From positions 2,852,001 to 2,916,000 of the forward strand of contig LUGG01000001.1 of assembly GCA_001683735.1 (NCBI GenBank): DNA of 64,000 nucleotides, written 5' to 3'. The notes beneath the pieces are model-generated. The model had not been told where the DNA came from. It did no database searches and saw nothing but the letters and a program-made list of their open reading frames with translations. The DNA comes from Grifola frondosa (taxonomy: Eukaryota; Basidiomycota; Agaricomycetes; Polyporales; Grifolaceae). Positions 12,113 to 24,141 of this stretch are shown here, one piece after another (within the stretch, counting starts at the first letter, position 1; the number at the start of each line of letters is the position of its first letter). The translations under genes and the position numbers were made by a program.

Positions 12113-13314
12113 ATGTACCACGACGTCGACAGCGATCTCATCCGCGCTTGGCAAATTCTGCAAGACATCAACGAGCAAAATGCGCGCAACCAGGAGATGT
12201 CCGCCAGACTGTTGACCCAGGCCGGCAGGCTCAAAGTACGTACTTTCGATGTACGCGTCACGGCTGAGCATTCACGCAACCCAAGTAATCTAGGACGCAG
12301 CACAGCACGTCTCGAGCGGCTCCTCCTTGCGCAGATACAAGACGGACATATCCAAAGGTGCGCACCACCTCGCCTTCCCCGATCTTGACTGAGAAAACTC
12401 GTATCGCAGAGACATTCGAGTCGGAAGTGGAGCGGACAAATGCGCAGATCGTCATCGAGAACCATACCCTACTGCAAGAAAACAGGCAGCTCAGCATGCT
12501 GCTCAAAGAATACGAGGATACAATGGATACCGTCATGGCAAAATTCCGCAGCCATGCCGTAAGTGCACCGCATCCCTCTTCGTGCTCATATCGCCTTTCA
12601 ACACTGTCCGCCAGTTCGCCGCACAGCAGCACGAGCTGACCCTCACACGCCACTACGAAAACCTCACCTACACCCGCGAAACGTCCCTCATGCACGCCGA
12701 CCTCTCCAACCACGCCGGCGTCGCCCAGTCCCTCCAACGCCTCTCACACAACCTGCGCGCCCTCATCCGCTCCGTCGGGGGCGAAGACCCTCCGACTCGC
12801 CCACACACGACCCCACCTCCACCGCCTCCGCCCCCTCCTCCCCCACCTCGAAGGCCTCCTCGACGGTCACGACGACTGGGCGCACGAGCGCGAGTCCGAG
12901 ATCGCGCGCCTCGAGCGCGAGAACGAGGAGCTGCGCCGGGTGCTCGGCATCGACCGCGCGTCCGCGGAGGCGAACGGCTGGCTCGAGGACGAGGCGCGCG
13001 AACTCGCGTTTCGCCGCCATCTCTCCGCGCCTCTCCATCCGCACCACCGCTCCTCGAGCCCCGGCTCCTTCAGCCTCGGCCGCCCAGCCGCCGTGGCGCT
13101 CGAGCCGAATCCCCTGGCGCTGGGCAACGGCGGGCCCCCCGCTGGCGGCGGGATGGGCGGGCCGCCAGGTGGTGGCATGATGCAGCCTGGCATGCGGGGC
13201 ATGCAGGGGCGTCGGCCGGCGATGTTTGGGCAGCGAGGGCGGGGTGGGACGCCCCAGTTTTGGGAAACGTTGATCCATCATCCGCCTGTCCAGGACAGGC
13301 CTTGGTCAGGATAG
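12113..13314 (+). CDS. SIKE/FGFR1OP2-type coiled-coil protein
   Basis: Coiled-coil protein of the SIKE/FGFR1OP2 family, whose animal members are subunits of STRIPAK phosphatase-kinase complexes; a STRIPAK role here is inference. Exons are 12113-12235, 12294-12357, 12410-12558 and 12615-13314, with 52-58 nt introns that join in phase. Conserved helices read [32 protein letters not shown], then [10 protein letters not shown] and [16 protein letters not shown]. Between about 12776 and 12850, in a C-rich stretch, the frame moves by one base before the final coil ([20 protein letters not shown]) and a Gly/Met-rich tail. Exon 4 is 700 nt, one base over a multiple of three, in line with a small indel. 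The stop is TAG at 13312-13314. Confidence 0.75.
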
Positions 13315-13730
13315 ATGATCTCGCCTCGTTGGACTGTTCGACCGTTCGATTGTGTGATACGTTGTCTGTTGCGTTCTATACCAGTGTTATACCACCACTC
13401 TAGATTTGATCATGGACCGCACACCGGTCCTATCTTGACAGATTTCAGACAATGTTCAGACCGATGCATGATGACCACGACTGAACAACGCCTCCTGGTA
13501 TGTATAATCGTACAACAGACATACAGGGTAATCTACGAAGCACAACAAATTCGAACAACAAGTGTATGAACACAACAGCATTAAGCACAAATTATACAGC
13601 GACCTTGGATACGCATATGCGAGCGGGGCGGCAGCGGGAGTCTACACCGCATACAAGTACATCCCCGCCCTGACGAAAGCAGAGTGCGGACGAGCATAGT
13701 CCATGAAACAAAGAAAACACAGCCACACGC
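13315..13730. other. Convergent intergenic gap
   Basis: A 416-bp gap between two genes whose 3' ends face each other. It should hold both 3' untranslated regions. No repeat or gene is recognised. Confidence 0.45.
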
Positions 13731-16131
13731 CTAGCACACGAAGCGCACCTCCCACCCGAGCCCGCTGCGCCCGATGCCCTCCCACGCAACGCCGAGCATC
13801 TTCTCCTTCCCCGCGCACATGCGGCCCTCGCGCGGGCGGCCCTCCCACGGCACTGCGCGCCCGGCGCAGATGTTCTGGAGCGCCTGCAGGCGCAGCAGCA
13901 CGGGGTTCCCGACGGGGCGCAAGCGCGAGAGGAGAACAGTTGGGGGGAGCGGCGGGCGGAACGGCGAACGGGGTAGCGGCGGGGGCGCGGGGAACACACG
14001 CGGGTGCAACGTTTGCGACTCGGCGGATGAGAGCGAGACGAGCGGGCGCAGGATGTGCAATGGCGCCTCACAGAGGTCGTCGAGCAGCGACATGAACACA
14101 CGAACGTCAGCGGCGTCCGCACGGTACCCCTCGGGGTACGGTGTGAACTTCGCCCCACTGCGGCAGCCACGGGTGCGCGTTCGCAGGGGGGAACGCGAAG
14201 GGGAGCGCGAGCGCGACCGGGAGTCTGAGCGCGAGCGCGAGTACATGTCGGCGCCGACGCTGAACATCGTCGCCTTGACGTATGCGCGCTGGAGCTGGGC
14301 GGCAAAGCCCACGAGCGTGGAGACGGACTCGCTCACTCGGCGTACGAGTCCGCTAGCTATATGCGCCCCGTCGGGCGCACTCTGGCGTGTGGGTTGCCGT
14401 CCGCGGGCAACAGCGAGGGGAGGCGCACGTTTAGACGATGGAATCGGGACAACGAGAGGGTGTTCGGTAGTGGGTGTGGACGTGAAGTGGGGATATCGAC
14501 AAGAGTGACGGACAGGTATAACAGTGGAAGTCGGCAGTGGCGCAGAGGACTGGGGAGGTGACTTGATAGAGGAAGATTGGGGAGAAGTTGACGGCGTAGT
14601 GAGGAGCGTCGAAACAGACAGTCGCGAGCTTCGACTACTGAAGGAGAACCAAGAACCAGAGCGGGTAATCGTGGAGGCAGACGAGGAGGTCGCAGCGATG
14701 CTACTAGACGACGATGAAGAGCGTAGGGAGCATGCGACGCACGTACTCTTGCTGTTCTCTTGGTGCGTCCCCGCATCCTTCAACCGATGCTCCCCCCCGT
14801 TGCCCTTCACCTCTACATGATTGTCCTCCTCCCAATCACCCGCCTCGAACAAGCTCTCGAATAGCTCCACCTGCTTCGCGTTCCGCCGGGCATACGACGG
14901 CGTACCAGAGTCACCCACGGGGAATAGCGAGCCATGCATGCTAGCGACCACGTCGACAAAGGGGACAGAGCGTGCAGAGCTGCGGGACTGCATCGCGAGT
15001 TCGTGCCGCGCGCGAGGCAGGGTGAGGGTATGTTGGTCCGGGGGAGATATATCGCAGCGGGAAGACAGGGATGACGGCCGCGATGGAGGGGATGGCATGA
15101 GACAGTACAGGAATGTATCATTCCCATCGCCCTGTACTGTGGGAGCGTTTGACTGGGGATAGCGCGCATCGCGGAGCGAGTCATAGCACAACAGTTGCCG
15201 CTGATTCCCGCTGGCTATCCTTAGCTGCCGTGGATACCACGAGAGTTCCTGATCCCGCGCACGTTCACGCTCACGCTCGCGCTCCTTCTCCTTCTCCCGC
15301 TCCCGCGCCTCGAGCTCGAGTCGCCGCCGCTCCCGAGCCTCCTCCTCCCGTCGGCGGGTGGCGCGCGCCTTCTCCTCCCTCAAACACCGCGCACTGCCCT
15401 CCCACACGCGTTCACATGCCCTCAAACGCTCTTCCCTCTCTCTCCGCCTCCGCGCCTCTCGGGCGCGCCGCTCATGTTCGCGCACGCGTAACTCGTCTTC
15501 CTCGCGAAGCGGCAACCCTCCAGGGGGAATAAACGAGCTGTTAAAATCATCGTCAGTGACGGCGGCGATACGGGGATCGTCGTCGCCAGTGACCTCTATC
15601 CCCTGGAGCTTGAGAAGCAGGATCTTCGCGAGGTGGAAGTTGTCGTGTGCGTACGCGACTTGCATCTGGTCCTGCAGGTGCGGGGCGGGGAGGGGGCGAG
15701 AGGTAGTAGTCGAGCGAGGCGGACTCGTCGTACGCGTACTCGGGAGGCGTGAGCGGCTCTAGAGAAGTCTGGTTGGGTGATGTCGAAGAACGCGAGCTCG
15801 ACGCGCTGTTATGAATAAATGAGTCAGCGAGGGACGCAGGCGGATAAATGCGGGGAAGTACGGACGTTGGTGGGGAGGGCAGTCGGGAAGACGAGGCGAT
15901 CGGCTGTGCCGGGTATAACATTGTCGCGTGGCGCAAGGCAGTGGCGTTCACGGGAGATGGCGGTCGACAGTAGGAAGGAGCAGAGACGGATAGGTCGTGT
16001 GGTGGGGGCGGTCTGCGTTGACTAGATTGGGGAATGGCGGATATAGGTGATGGGGAATGAGCGTGTCGTTGTTGCGCCCTTCTGGCAATGGCTATGGGGG
16101 AGACGTCTCTGGAACGTCCGCGACGTTCCAT
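13731..16131 (-). CDS. Ser/Pro/Arg-rich hypothetical protein
   Basis: About 800 residues in two overlapping frames. The N-terminal part (16131 to about 15690) is Ser/Pro-rich and ends in PPEYAYDESASLDYYLSPPP. The second part (15665-13731) is a long uninterrupted frame starting near MQVAYAHDNFHLAKILLLKL. Between them the frame changes by one base inside C-rich sequence at about 15680-15700; dropping one C joins them through HLQDQM. Next come a motif DDDPRIAAVTDDDF, a highly charged Arg/Glu helix (about residues 200-270), long Ser-rich linkers, an RS-rich patch (SRSRSDSRSRSRSPSRS) and a compact tail with CAGKEKMLGVAWEG. The frame's length and the compact ends argue that it is real. I recognise no domain and assign no function. 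Confidence 0.6.
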
Positions 16132-19100
16132 GACACGGACGACGGAGATGGAGTATGAAGCGGAAGACTGTGGGCGGAGAGAGATAACAGGATCAGAAGA
16201 AGAGGGAACCGGGTGACGAAATCCTTATACCTGTTGATGAGGAATGGCCGTTATGGCAAGAGGCAGATGTTAGATGCCTCGAGGCGGCGCTACCGGATGC
16301 AGTGAGATGCAGTGCGACTAGTAAGCTCTAGTAAGCTCTAGTGAGACGGAGGATGGTTCTTGATATCGGAGGAAGGAGGCGAGAGCGGGGCGAAAGAGAA
16401 AGCGGAAGGAGAGGGAGGGAAGATATAAGGACTCGCGCGTGGAGAAGACAACGGAGGGCAAGCGAGCCACCGGCAGCCACAGGAGTCTTGTTTGTTCCGG
16501 GGTTGCATATCCATTTCTTTGTTTACTTCCATTACCCCGCTTTTGGTAGGTCCTATCCAATCGGTACCGTCCGATCTCCGCAAAATGCGGGCTTCTGATT
16601 GGTCGATAATGTCCGGTAAGCATTATGGACATTTACGGAATTGTTTGGTAAACACTTATCTTTGCACTATCTACGCCACCGACGCCACTCCTGCATAACA
16701 GCTTGTTCTTTATACACCAATCTACCCTCGAAAGTGGAATGAGCACCCTAGAATACCGGTCATGCCTTCCCTGATAGTTAGCGTTGCGGCGTGTACCCTA
16801 TGTTCTTCTAGAGCGCCCTTTGCCTCCGTCTCTGCTGCAGACCTCTCCTGTCACACACTAGACGTCGGCCAGCGTGCTCGAGCCATCATCGCTGTACTGA
16901 CACATCTGTTACAGTGCATCAACAATCAACGACCAATGATATGGTTTTGTTGTAGCTGATTCACTTCCGAGGAGGGATGTGGTAACATTACTTTGTCACA
17001 GCACGCGCTGCCGGGTGTCATGATTTTACGCTGCGTCGCGGTCGCGGGAATTATTGTGTGCCTTTATATTCCCCGAGTTGTCGCCACATTAGGATCGTCG
17101 TGTGGCGCAGTGCCCGTGCATTCGCCGAATGCTGGCGATGTGCAGAGACATGCATCAACCTTTCTACTGCGTCCGCTGTCGCGAGTAAGCTTTCACCCGC
17201 CTCCTTCATCCACCGGTCCCCATCCGCACCCATCCGCATGCACATCCTACCCATTTGTTCCCTGCTCCCAGGCTGTCACCCGCAAACGGTGCGCTCGCCC
17301 AGCACGCCGCGTTCCAACTTCCCTTGTGTTTCTTCCCAAACTCTCTCGCCGCGCACCTCTAATTATGCAACCTTGGTGAAACGTTAACCCTACCCGCTCG
17401 AGCCGCCTGGCCCGCATTCCGCTTCCCAGATCTCGTAAACGTACCATATGTGCACACCCGCCCACAGCACTGGAACGTGGCTTCTGCAGAGCTTCGTCCT
17501 ATGTATAAGTACTCTTTATCTAATAGAACCCTTTCCTCGCACTTGAGATCCGGGTTGTCCAGACTCCTCAGGACTGCCCCAACTGGAACCACCAGCGTCA
17601 GCGCTGCACGATCGCCGGACCCTTTCCCTCTGTGGCTTTTCTATCCCGGCTCCCCGGTGACGGTGCAGCGTCTCCCGCAGACCGCCCACACACATCCACA
17701 TCCGCGTCTCCCTCGTCCTCCGCACCGCACCAACGAGCCGTCGCCTGGACTATCTGCTGTAGCAACGCTCGTCTGTACCCACCACGTTCCCGGTCCGTGC
17801 CTTTGCCCTGTATGTCTTCCTCGGCCAAACTACACAAACACGTGGCGGCATGTGGCTCAGCACTGACGTACCCAGAGATATCCAGTAGTTTCGTATCCAA
17901 GTACTACGCCTGCGTGCAGCCACCTGCGCGAGTAGATCAAGTGCGTATCTCGTTCTCCTTCCGCGGCACCTTGGGCCGGCACGCTGCACGCTCGCTGCTG
18001 ATTAGATCAGGTTTCCGCAACATGAGGCGCGACGTGGGCACGCTGCGCCTTTCCACCCGTCTCTTCTCCACGCGAGGCACGGCGGAATCAAGTTCGACGC
18101 CACAGAAAGGAATTGACACGAAACCGGAGTACTTATGCTGCGCGTTCTGAGTTATCCTGATCGACATGCCCCTGTAGAACAAGAAGCTTATCATGAAATC
18201 CAGATGGACACATTGCACATACGACGCGCCGTAGTATTGCACTGATAGATATCGGTTCCCCCGAACTCATCGGCTGCCATGGCGCCACTCTGTCAGACAG
18301 TGAGAACGGGCGGTACAGATGACCCACTACGTCGTGGACCCCCGTGGCGTCAAGTCTACAAGTCTACTCAGCTGGTCCAACCTCATTGTGTGTGGCCCGC
18401 AAGTTGACTGTTGATACGCGTCCTTCCATCTCGCTTCAATCCTTGTGAGCTCTTCACATATGGACATAAATTCCTGTCGTGTATGCTGACGCGTACACCG
18501 GACTTCGCGGTCGCCTCGAAACTCCTCTCAGCAACACTCTCGCTACATAACGTCCTCGGCCTGCTGCCTGTGTCACTTTGCTCAATCACATCGCTCCCGT
18601 CCGCGATCGCACGACCTGGCTAGTATATCTCACAGGATACGACGCACACGACCTGTATGTTTCAATGTGTCTCGTGACACCGTGGAATGCACCATCCTCC
18701 TCACTTCTCAATAGTAGCACTGCACGCTGCGCTCCAGACCTTCAAGCTTTCGCTGCTTCGACCCCCTTTACTAGACGCGGGTTATAAACGATCTTATTCT
18801 GGCGAATCGCTCTCCCATCGCAAATCTTGTGACCGCCTATCCTGACCCCTTTATCCTCGACACGATCCCGATCCATTCTCGTCGTAGTACCCGATCAGCT
18901 AAGTCTATAGGTTCAGAGCGCGTGCACAGCACAAGCGGGCAATTTTTGCTGACGCCGCGCTCGCTATGGAAGGACATCCTCGAGGACCCTGCTTCACATC
19001 TGTGTCCCACAGTCGCACACACAAGTCTCAACGTTCAACGCGCAACCTTCAACATTCAATCTCTCTCTCGTGACCTGTCTGCGGCCCCTCCACGCTTCTC

Positions 19101-20281
19101 AGGCACCGCACTTTTAATCTATTCGCAACGCTGTCGCCCCGTGACTCTCGTCGAACCTCGGATTCCTGCATCGTCCGACGTCCGCTGTCCATTCTTTTCC
19201 ATCAGTATACTTACATGCCAGCACTCGATATATCAGCTCTCCGACGATACCAGGTCCCCGCTGACCTTCTCTCTCGGATTGTCCATCGTCCCCTTCTGTG
19301 CACACGTTCATATCCGCCCTTGGCTCTCCACATCTCCATCCCACCCTCGCATTTCCATCTAGGCCGCCGCCAGAAGCATCGGAATAACGCCAAGCCGTGC
19401 ATGTGCCCATAGCCACTAGCCATATACCACAATCCATTTACACTTCGGACTCAATTTATGTAGAAGCCCCTCGTCTAAGAAGCTCTCCCGCTGCTTCGTC
19501 TGCCTTGCGTCATGCTATCGCTGGGCTGGTGCTGGAAGCTTGGAGCCTCCTGAGCCTCGTACTGCTCCGCTCGGGCTCTCCTCACCATCAACGCGCATCT
19601 GCATTCCATATCGCACTAATCTCGCTTTGCGGACTCTTTCTACGTAGCACGGATACGGGTACAATACGACCATGACGTCGCGTCCTTCGCTGTATGTTCG
19701 CGACGATCGCAGCGCCCCGCTCAAGACGCACTTTCATCAACTCTAGGTCGTCTCGTACACACGCGCCCACCAGCTTATCGCTGATGCATCCGTCAGCTCG
19801 AGTTCCCTATCTGCGCAGACCGCCACGATCACTAGCACCATCGTGACTCGAACAAGGGGCGATGACGACGCGGCGCTGTCCCGTGCGAACGCACAGCGTG
19901 GCCCTGTTCTGCGAAAGGCATGCGCACGCCGAAGCACGGGCTGCGACACATCGCGGGCCATCGCCGGACCTGCGCATACGCCACATCATGGACTTATAGA
20001 GAACAACAGACGATGGGACGAGCATCGCGCATGAGACGGACGGAGACGTAGCCTGTGATTGTGATTACAAAAACGATGTGCGGATGTTGAACAAGGGAAT
20101 ACATGCGATCATAGCTCCACGTCGACAGAGGTCGGCGTCCCGGTGCGCACGGGACGCACAAGCGACAAAGAGTGGGGTGGAAGAGAGGGGCAGCGCATAA
20201 AGTCGACAAACAACTGTTCAAATGGCAATAGGGTGGACTTGAAAGGGCATAACTGTCAACAAGGACAACGAGCGAACCATG
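16132..20281. other. 4.1-kb region without a recognisable gene, partly C/T-rich
   Basis: Lies upstream of the Ser/Pro-rich gene and downstream of the homeodomain gene (both minus). The plus strand from about 17.1 to 19.7 kb is unusually rich in C and T, as in promoters or long untranslated leaders of basidiomycete genes. Plus-strand open frames (16993-17379, 17632-18150, 18829-19362) have no conserved motif and skewed Ser/Pro/His composition. It could be a long regulatory region, an unannotated non-coding transcript or a decayed element. I cannot support a gene. Confidence 0.45.
16318..16342. repeat. Short tandem repeat, 10-bp unit
   Basis: The 10-base unit AGTAAGCTCT occurs twice in a row and is followed by a partial copy (AGTGAG), about 190 bp upstream of the ATG of the Ser/Pro-rich gene. 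It is too short to say more. Confidence 0.7.
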
Positions 20282-22278
20282 CTAGACAACAAAGGAACAT
20301 GCATAAACGGCTGAAAGAAGCAGAACCGGCGAATTTCTACATTGACAGACGTCCATAAGTGGGCCGACGCTAGCGATGTCTGGAATATGGCAACCAGTCA
20401 TTCTGTGAGGCAGGGAAGTGGAGCGATTAAAGTAACGACTCACGGATTTTTTGAGCTCACATACCGCCGGCGGAGCTCGACGAGTCCGCCGGAGCCGTCC
20501 GCGTGTCCTTGTCTTCCCTTGGCTTTGCACAGCGTTCTCTAGGCCACGAGTAGCTTTCGCATACTTCAGTCGAAGAGAAAAATCGCTCGATGGTGGAGTG
20601 GCATTCGTCTGAGTGTAATAATGTGATACTCGAGGCTCAGCGACACGAGAATCCAGCAGCGAACTATTGGCGGGTGCAGACGCGCTTCCATGAACCGGAA
20701 GACTCTGCGCATCCAGTAACTTTGCAATGTCCGATGGAACAGGACTGCTTTGTTCTCCGAGCGTCTGCTTTTCATTAGCAAGGCTCGCGCTCCGAGACCT
20801 CAGAACAGGGCTTTCCAGAAGTTCGCGAATGTCCAGTTCGGCAGAGGCAGAAGTATGATTGTTCCCCAAGCTAGAGAGGTCGCCATCAGGTTTCGATGCC
20901 AACAGACGAGTGTGTGCGGGGGAAGATATCGGGGTGCTAGCATGAGAGCGTCCGCTGTTAGGAAGCCGGCCGCTGAAGTCCGCTCTAGTATTCTCCTTAT
21001 TCTCAAAATAGGTTCCTAGTGTCGGCAGGGAAGGTGGAGATGGACGAACAGCTTGAGCATAATTATGTCGAGAGACGGGAGTAGAGCGAAGGTTCGAGGC
21101 ACACTTTGACGATAGCCTTGTTGCGGCAGGAGACACCGAGAGCTTGGCCTGCCCAGGTACAGACACGGTACTGCTGGGTAGCAGTCGCTCGTAGTATATT
21201 TGCATTTGCTGCAACATGAATGCCTTGTACGTCCCTACAGATTCTTGAATGCCGCATGCGGGACCGAGAACATCTGACAGTGTGCGGTAATAGGTTTCAC
21301 GTTCGAATTGCGAGAGCCAAGTCGGATCGATGAGCGGTGCTAGCATATCAATGTCAAAATGGCTTGAATCCGAGCCAGAACGATCAAGAGAGACTCCAGA
21401 GGTCACTTGGGTGCTGCTTGTGTTGTTCGCGAGATCGAATAATTCGGTCACAGTCGCAGACGAGAGAATGGGTAGACTATCAGATGAGAGAAATGTCGAG
21501 ATGCAAGTATTGGTTTTGTCGGTAGAAGTAGAGTGTTTGCGCGTGTTCACTAGTAAGTTCAGGGTATCGGAAGGGGTCGCAGAGAGTACATTGAGGTGTT
21601 GGTCCAAGATGATAGGTTGCTTTCCATGAGGGAAGGCCTCATTATAATTACTGAATTCCCCAGGCTGTTCCTGAGGCGTCAGAAGAAGGTTGGGAGTGGA
21701 AATCGCACTGTTCGTAATTCCATCGCTAAGACTTAGGGCATGGTCGCGGAGATGGAGAGCGTGCAGCGGTTGGCATAGGACACTGCCTGATCCTCCGCTG
21801 CACGATACATCAACGATGTCAGCGACAACACACATATGCGCGCATACAAGCAGCATACAATAAAGCTCACCTGTATGCGCATAGAACAAGCTCTTTGGTT
21901 ATCTGCAGTTGCACGCTTGTCCTCCTTCGTGACCCGAAGGCCTTTGCTATGAAACCAGTCATAGATATGTCTTCTATCGACATTATAGCGCTTTTGAATC
22001 GCCTGTCTGACTGCGAAGGAGGGCATCTCGTCCACGCCGGGTTGGAGAAGCGATTCCAATTCCCGTACGAGCTCAGGTCCGAGTCGAACGGCGAGACTTT
22101 CCGGGTTGACACGTCTTTTGTCCGAGCCAGGGGACGAGACAGGTACGTCTAGGTTAGATAACGATTTCCTAACGCGCTTGTGATCTATGGAGGAGGTCTT
22201 ATGCATGCCGACATCCGCGGCTGAGATGGTACGCCTGGGTGGAAGAACGACCTCGAGATTCATGACGCATTTCGCCAT
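20282..22278 (-). CDS. Homeodomain-like transcription factor with atypical helix 3
   Basis: Probable nuclear DNA-binding protein. The ATG is at 22278 (MAKCVMNLEVV). At about residues 75-115 lies a homeobox-like helix set: MPSFAVRQAIQKRYNVDRR then HIYDWFHSKGLRVTKED. The recognition helix keeps W and F, but the usual Asn of WFxNxR is Ser. The rest (20282 to about 21797) is one long Ser/Thr-rich frame with a conserved-looking patch, SQFERETYYRTLSDVLGPA followed by GTYKAFMLQQMQIYYERLL. The best donor by sequence (21870, CAG-GTGAGC) joins out of phase with the acceptor at 21798. Using the donor at 21847 (GTATGC) keeps the frame. It is not an obvious mating-type HD1/HD2 gene, since no second homeodomain gene or mitochondrial intermediate peptidase gene is next to it. 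The C-terminus is uncertain. Confidence 0.65.
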
Positions 22279-22589
22279 ATTTCGACCCCAATGCACGATG
22301 AGCAGTCTAGGTTCTCAAAGAAGATGAGATAGTGCTGTTAGGAGATGGGATATAAAGGCAAGAAGGAACAAATATTGCAGACAGGATCGCAGAGCGGATG
22401 AAGCTTTCGAATAACAGTCGTTTCGTCCACTGGATGTCAGGACCCTGGACACTGTGGGAGGGACTACGTAGCGAATAGAGGGGCGGGGTAGAAGACCGAG
22501 TTCACGCTCAGGTAAAGGGAATATTCCCAGCGCAATGGAACAGGTGGTCCGTGAATATGTATATCGTCCTCCTATAGAGCTGATAGCCA

Positions 22590-24141
22590 TCACCACGTCC
22601 GTTTGACCACCCGCTCCGTCAGCACCTCCAATGCACCCTTCGCCTCACTATCCGGTAGCCCTGCCAGCACCTCTCGTGCTTTGTCTGCATGTGCTCGTGC
22701 AAGATCGCGCGTCCGTTCTACACCTGACGACCTGCGCACTAAATCTCTCGCCTGCGGTGGATCCATGATGAGATCACTCTGGATAGGTACGATATGAAGA
22801 CTTACAAGCTCAACATCACCTTCCTCCTCAAACTTGCGTTTGATCAGAGGACCCATCTCTGGATGCTCTTCCCAGGCGAACAAGGCTGGGCCTGTCGCAA
22901 GGCCTAGCTGGAGATCAGCACCTCCGGGTTTACCTAGAGTGCCCTCTCCGGCCTCATAGTCCAAGATATCATCCACAAGCTGGAATCGGATACAATGTCA
23001 ACGACAACCGCAATTAATTACGGTGAGATTCATCAGATACGCACCTGGAACGCAATCCCAAGATTGCGACCATACGCGTACGCGACCTCTTTCCAAATTT
23101 CACCCTCCTTGCACCCACCAAGGACTACAGCAGCTCGCGCGCCCTTCGCCATCAAGCTGGCCGTCTTCAAATATGTCTTTTGCAGGTATATATTCCAGTT
23201 TTCTCGCCCAACGCTGGGTAGCACCCCGACGATACCCAGCTCCTCGCCATGGACCGCTTTCAACTGCAGAATCTCGCCTTCTACAAGGTTGGCAATGACG
23301 CTTGCAATTAGCTCGACCACTTCATTCTCTCCAAGACGCGAGAGTGCCGCGCTAGTGCGTCCCAGTAAGAAGTCGCCCGCAAGGACAGAAAGTTTGTTAC
23401 CGAACGCGGCGGGCGCAGAGGGCGCTCCACGTCGAAGGGAGACTTGTCAATCACGTCATCATGCAGTAGCGACGCGACGTGGATCATCTCCACGATCTGT
23501 GCGAGACGTATTTGGGTGGGCAGGAGGCATGGTGGGGAGGTGACAGTTGGGGGGTCGTGTACGGGTGGGAAAGGTGGGGGAAGAGGTGTCTGGAGGAGTG
23601 GTCTTGGTGACTGGAGGGAGAATGAGGTTTGGAACGATGCTGTCTGATCCGGCATACTGGGATTCCAGTCATTCAACACGTCCGGACGCGTCAGCGGACG
23701 GTCCAGCTCCTCCGTGCGCCCGCCTGCGCCCTCGCACTCGGCAGCCCATTGCTTCAAGTGCCAGCCTTGTCCCAGCCCATTTGTAGCTTGAGAAAATAGC
23801 AGCACGAGAAGCGGCCTGAGTTGTTTCGAGGGATGCAAGAAGTAATACTTCGCGATTTCAGTCAACGAGGGATGTGAAGAACCGAGTAGGTTGAGAAGCG
23901 TCTCCCGAAGTCTTTCGAGCTGCGGGGCCAGCAACGTGTAAGGATCCGGGCGAGCAGGGGATTTTGGCGGACATGGCGCAGCGAATAATTTGTCATTGGA
24001 GAGCACTGTCTGTGGTTGTGGGGGAACAGTGCTTTGTTGCTGAGCCTGCGCACTGTATTTTCGGCGAACGCGCGTGACTACTGACGCAGAATTCGAACTT
24101 GGGGAAGTCAGGCGCACTCCCGCTACAGACCATCGTCGCAT
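22590..24141 (-). CDS. COQ1: Mitochondrial polyprenyl diphosphate synthase for ubiquinone (COQ1)
   Basis: Builds the polyprenyl tail of coenzyme Q in mitochondria. Exons are 23045-24141, 22806-22979 and 22590-22751; introns are 65 and 54 nt. The second intron is stop-free and could be read through. The N-terminus is Arg/Ser-rich and fits a mitochondrial presequence. The first Asp-rich motif is HVASLLHDDVID. The second is LVDDILDYEAG, directly after the first intron. Between them run AGDFLLGRTSAALSRLG and ANLVEGEILQLK. A Pro-rich insert of roughly 70-100 residues precedes the first motif. The frame is broken at the GGG run 23437-23439 (plus strand); one more base gives DKSPLRRGAPSAPAAFGN, the conserved sequence, and makes exon 1 a whole number of codons. 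About 477 residues once corrected. Confidence 0.92.

Noticed and set aside
12763..13281. Minus-strand frame of 172 codons
   Set aside because: Shadow of the C-terminal exon of the SIKE-type gene in G/C-rich DNA.
13774..14508. Plus-strand frame of 244 codons
   Set aside because: Antisense to the long Ser/Pro-rich gene; composition is explained by the RS-rich codons of the other strand.
18829..19362. Plus-strand frame of 177 codons in the empty region
   Set aside because: No conserved motif, no domain-like composition and no intron pattern; probably chance in C/T-rich sequence.
20282..22278. Mating-type HD locus
   Set aside because: Only one homeodomain-like gene is present, its recognition helix is atypical, and the usual neighbours (second HD gene, mitochondrial intermediate peptidase) are absent.
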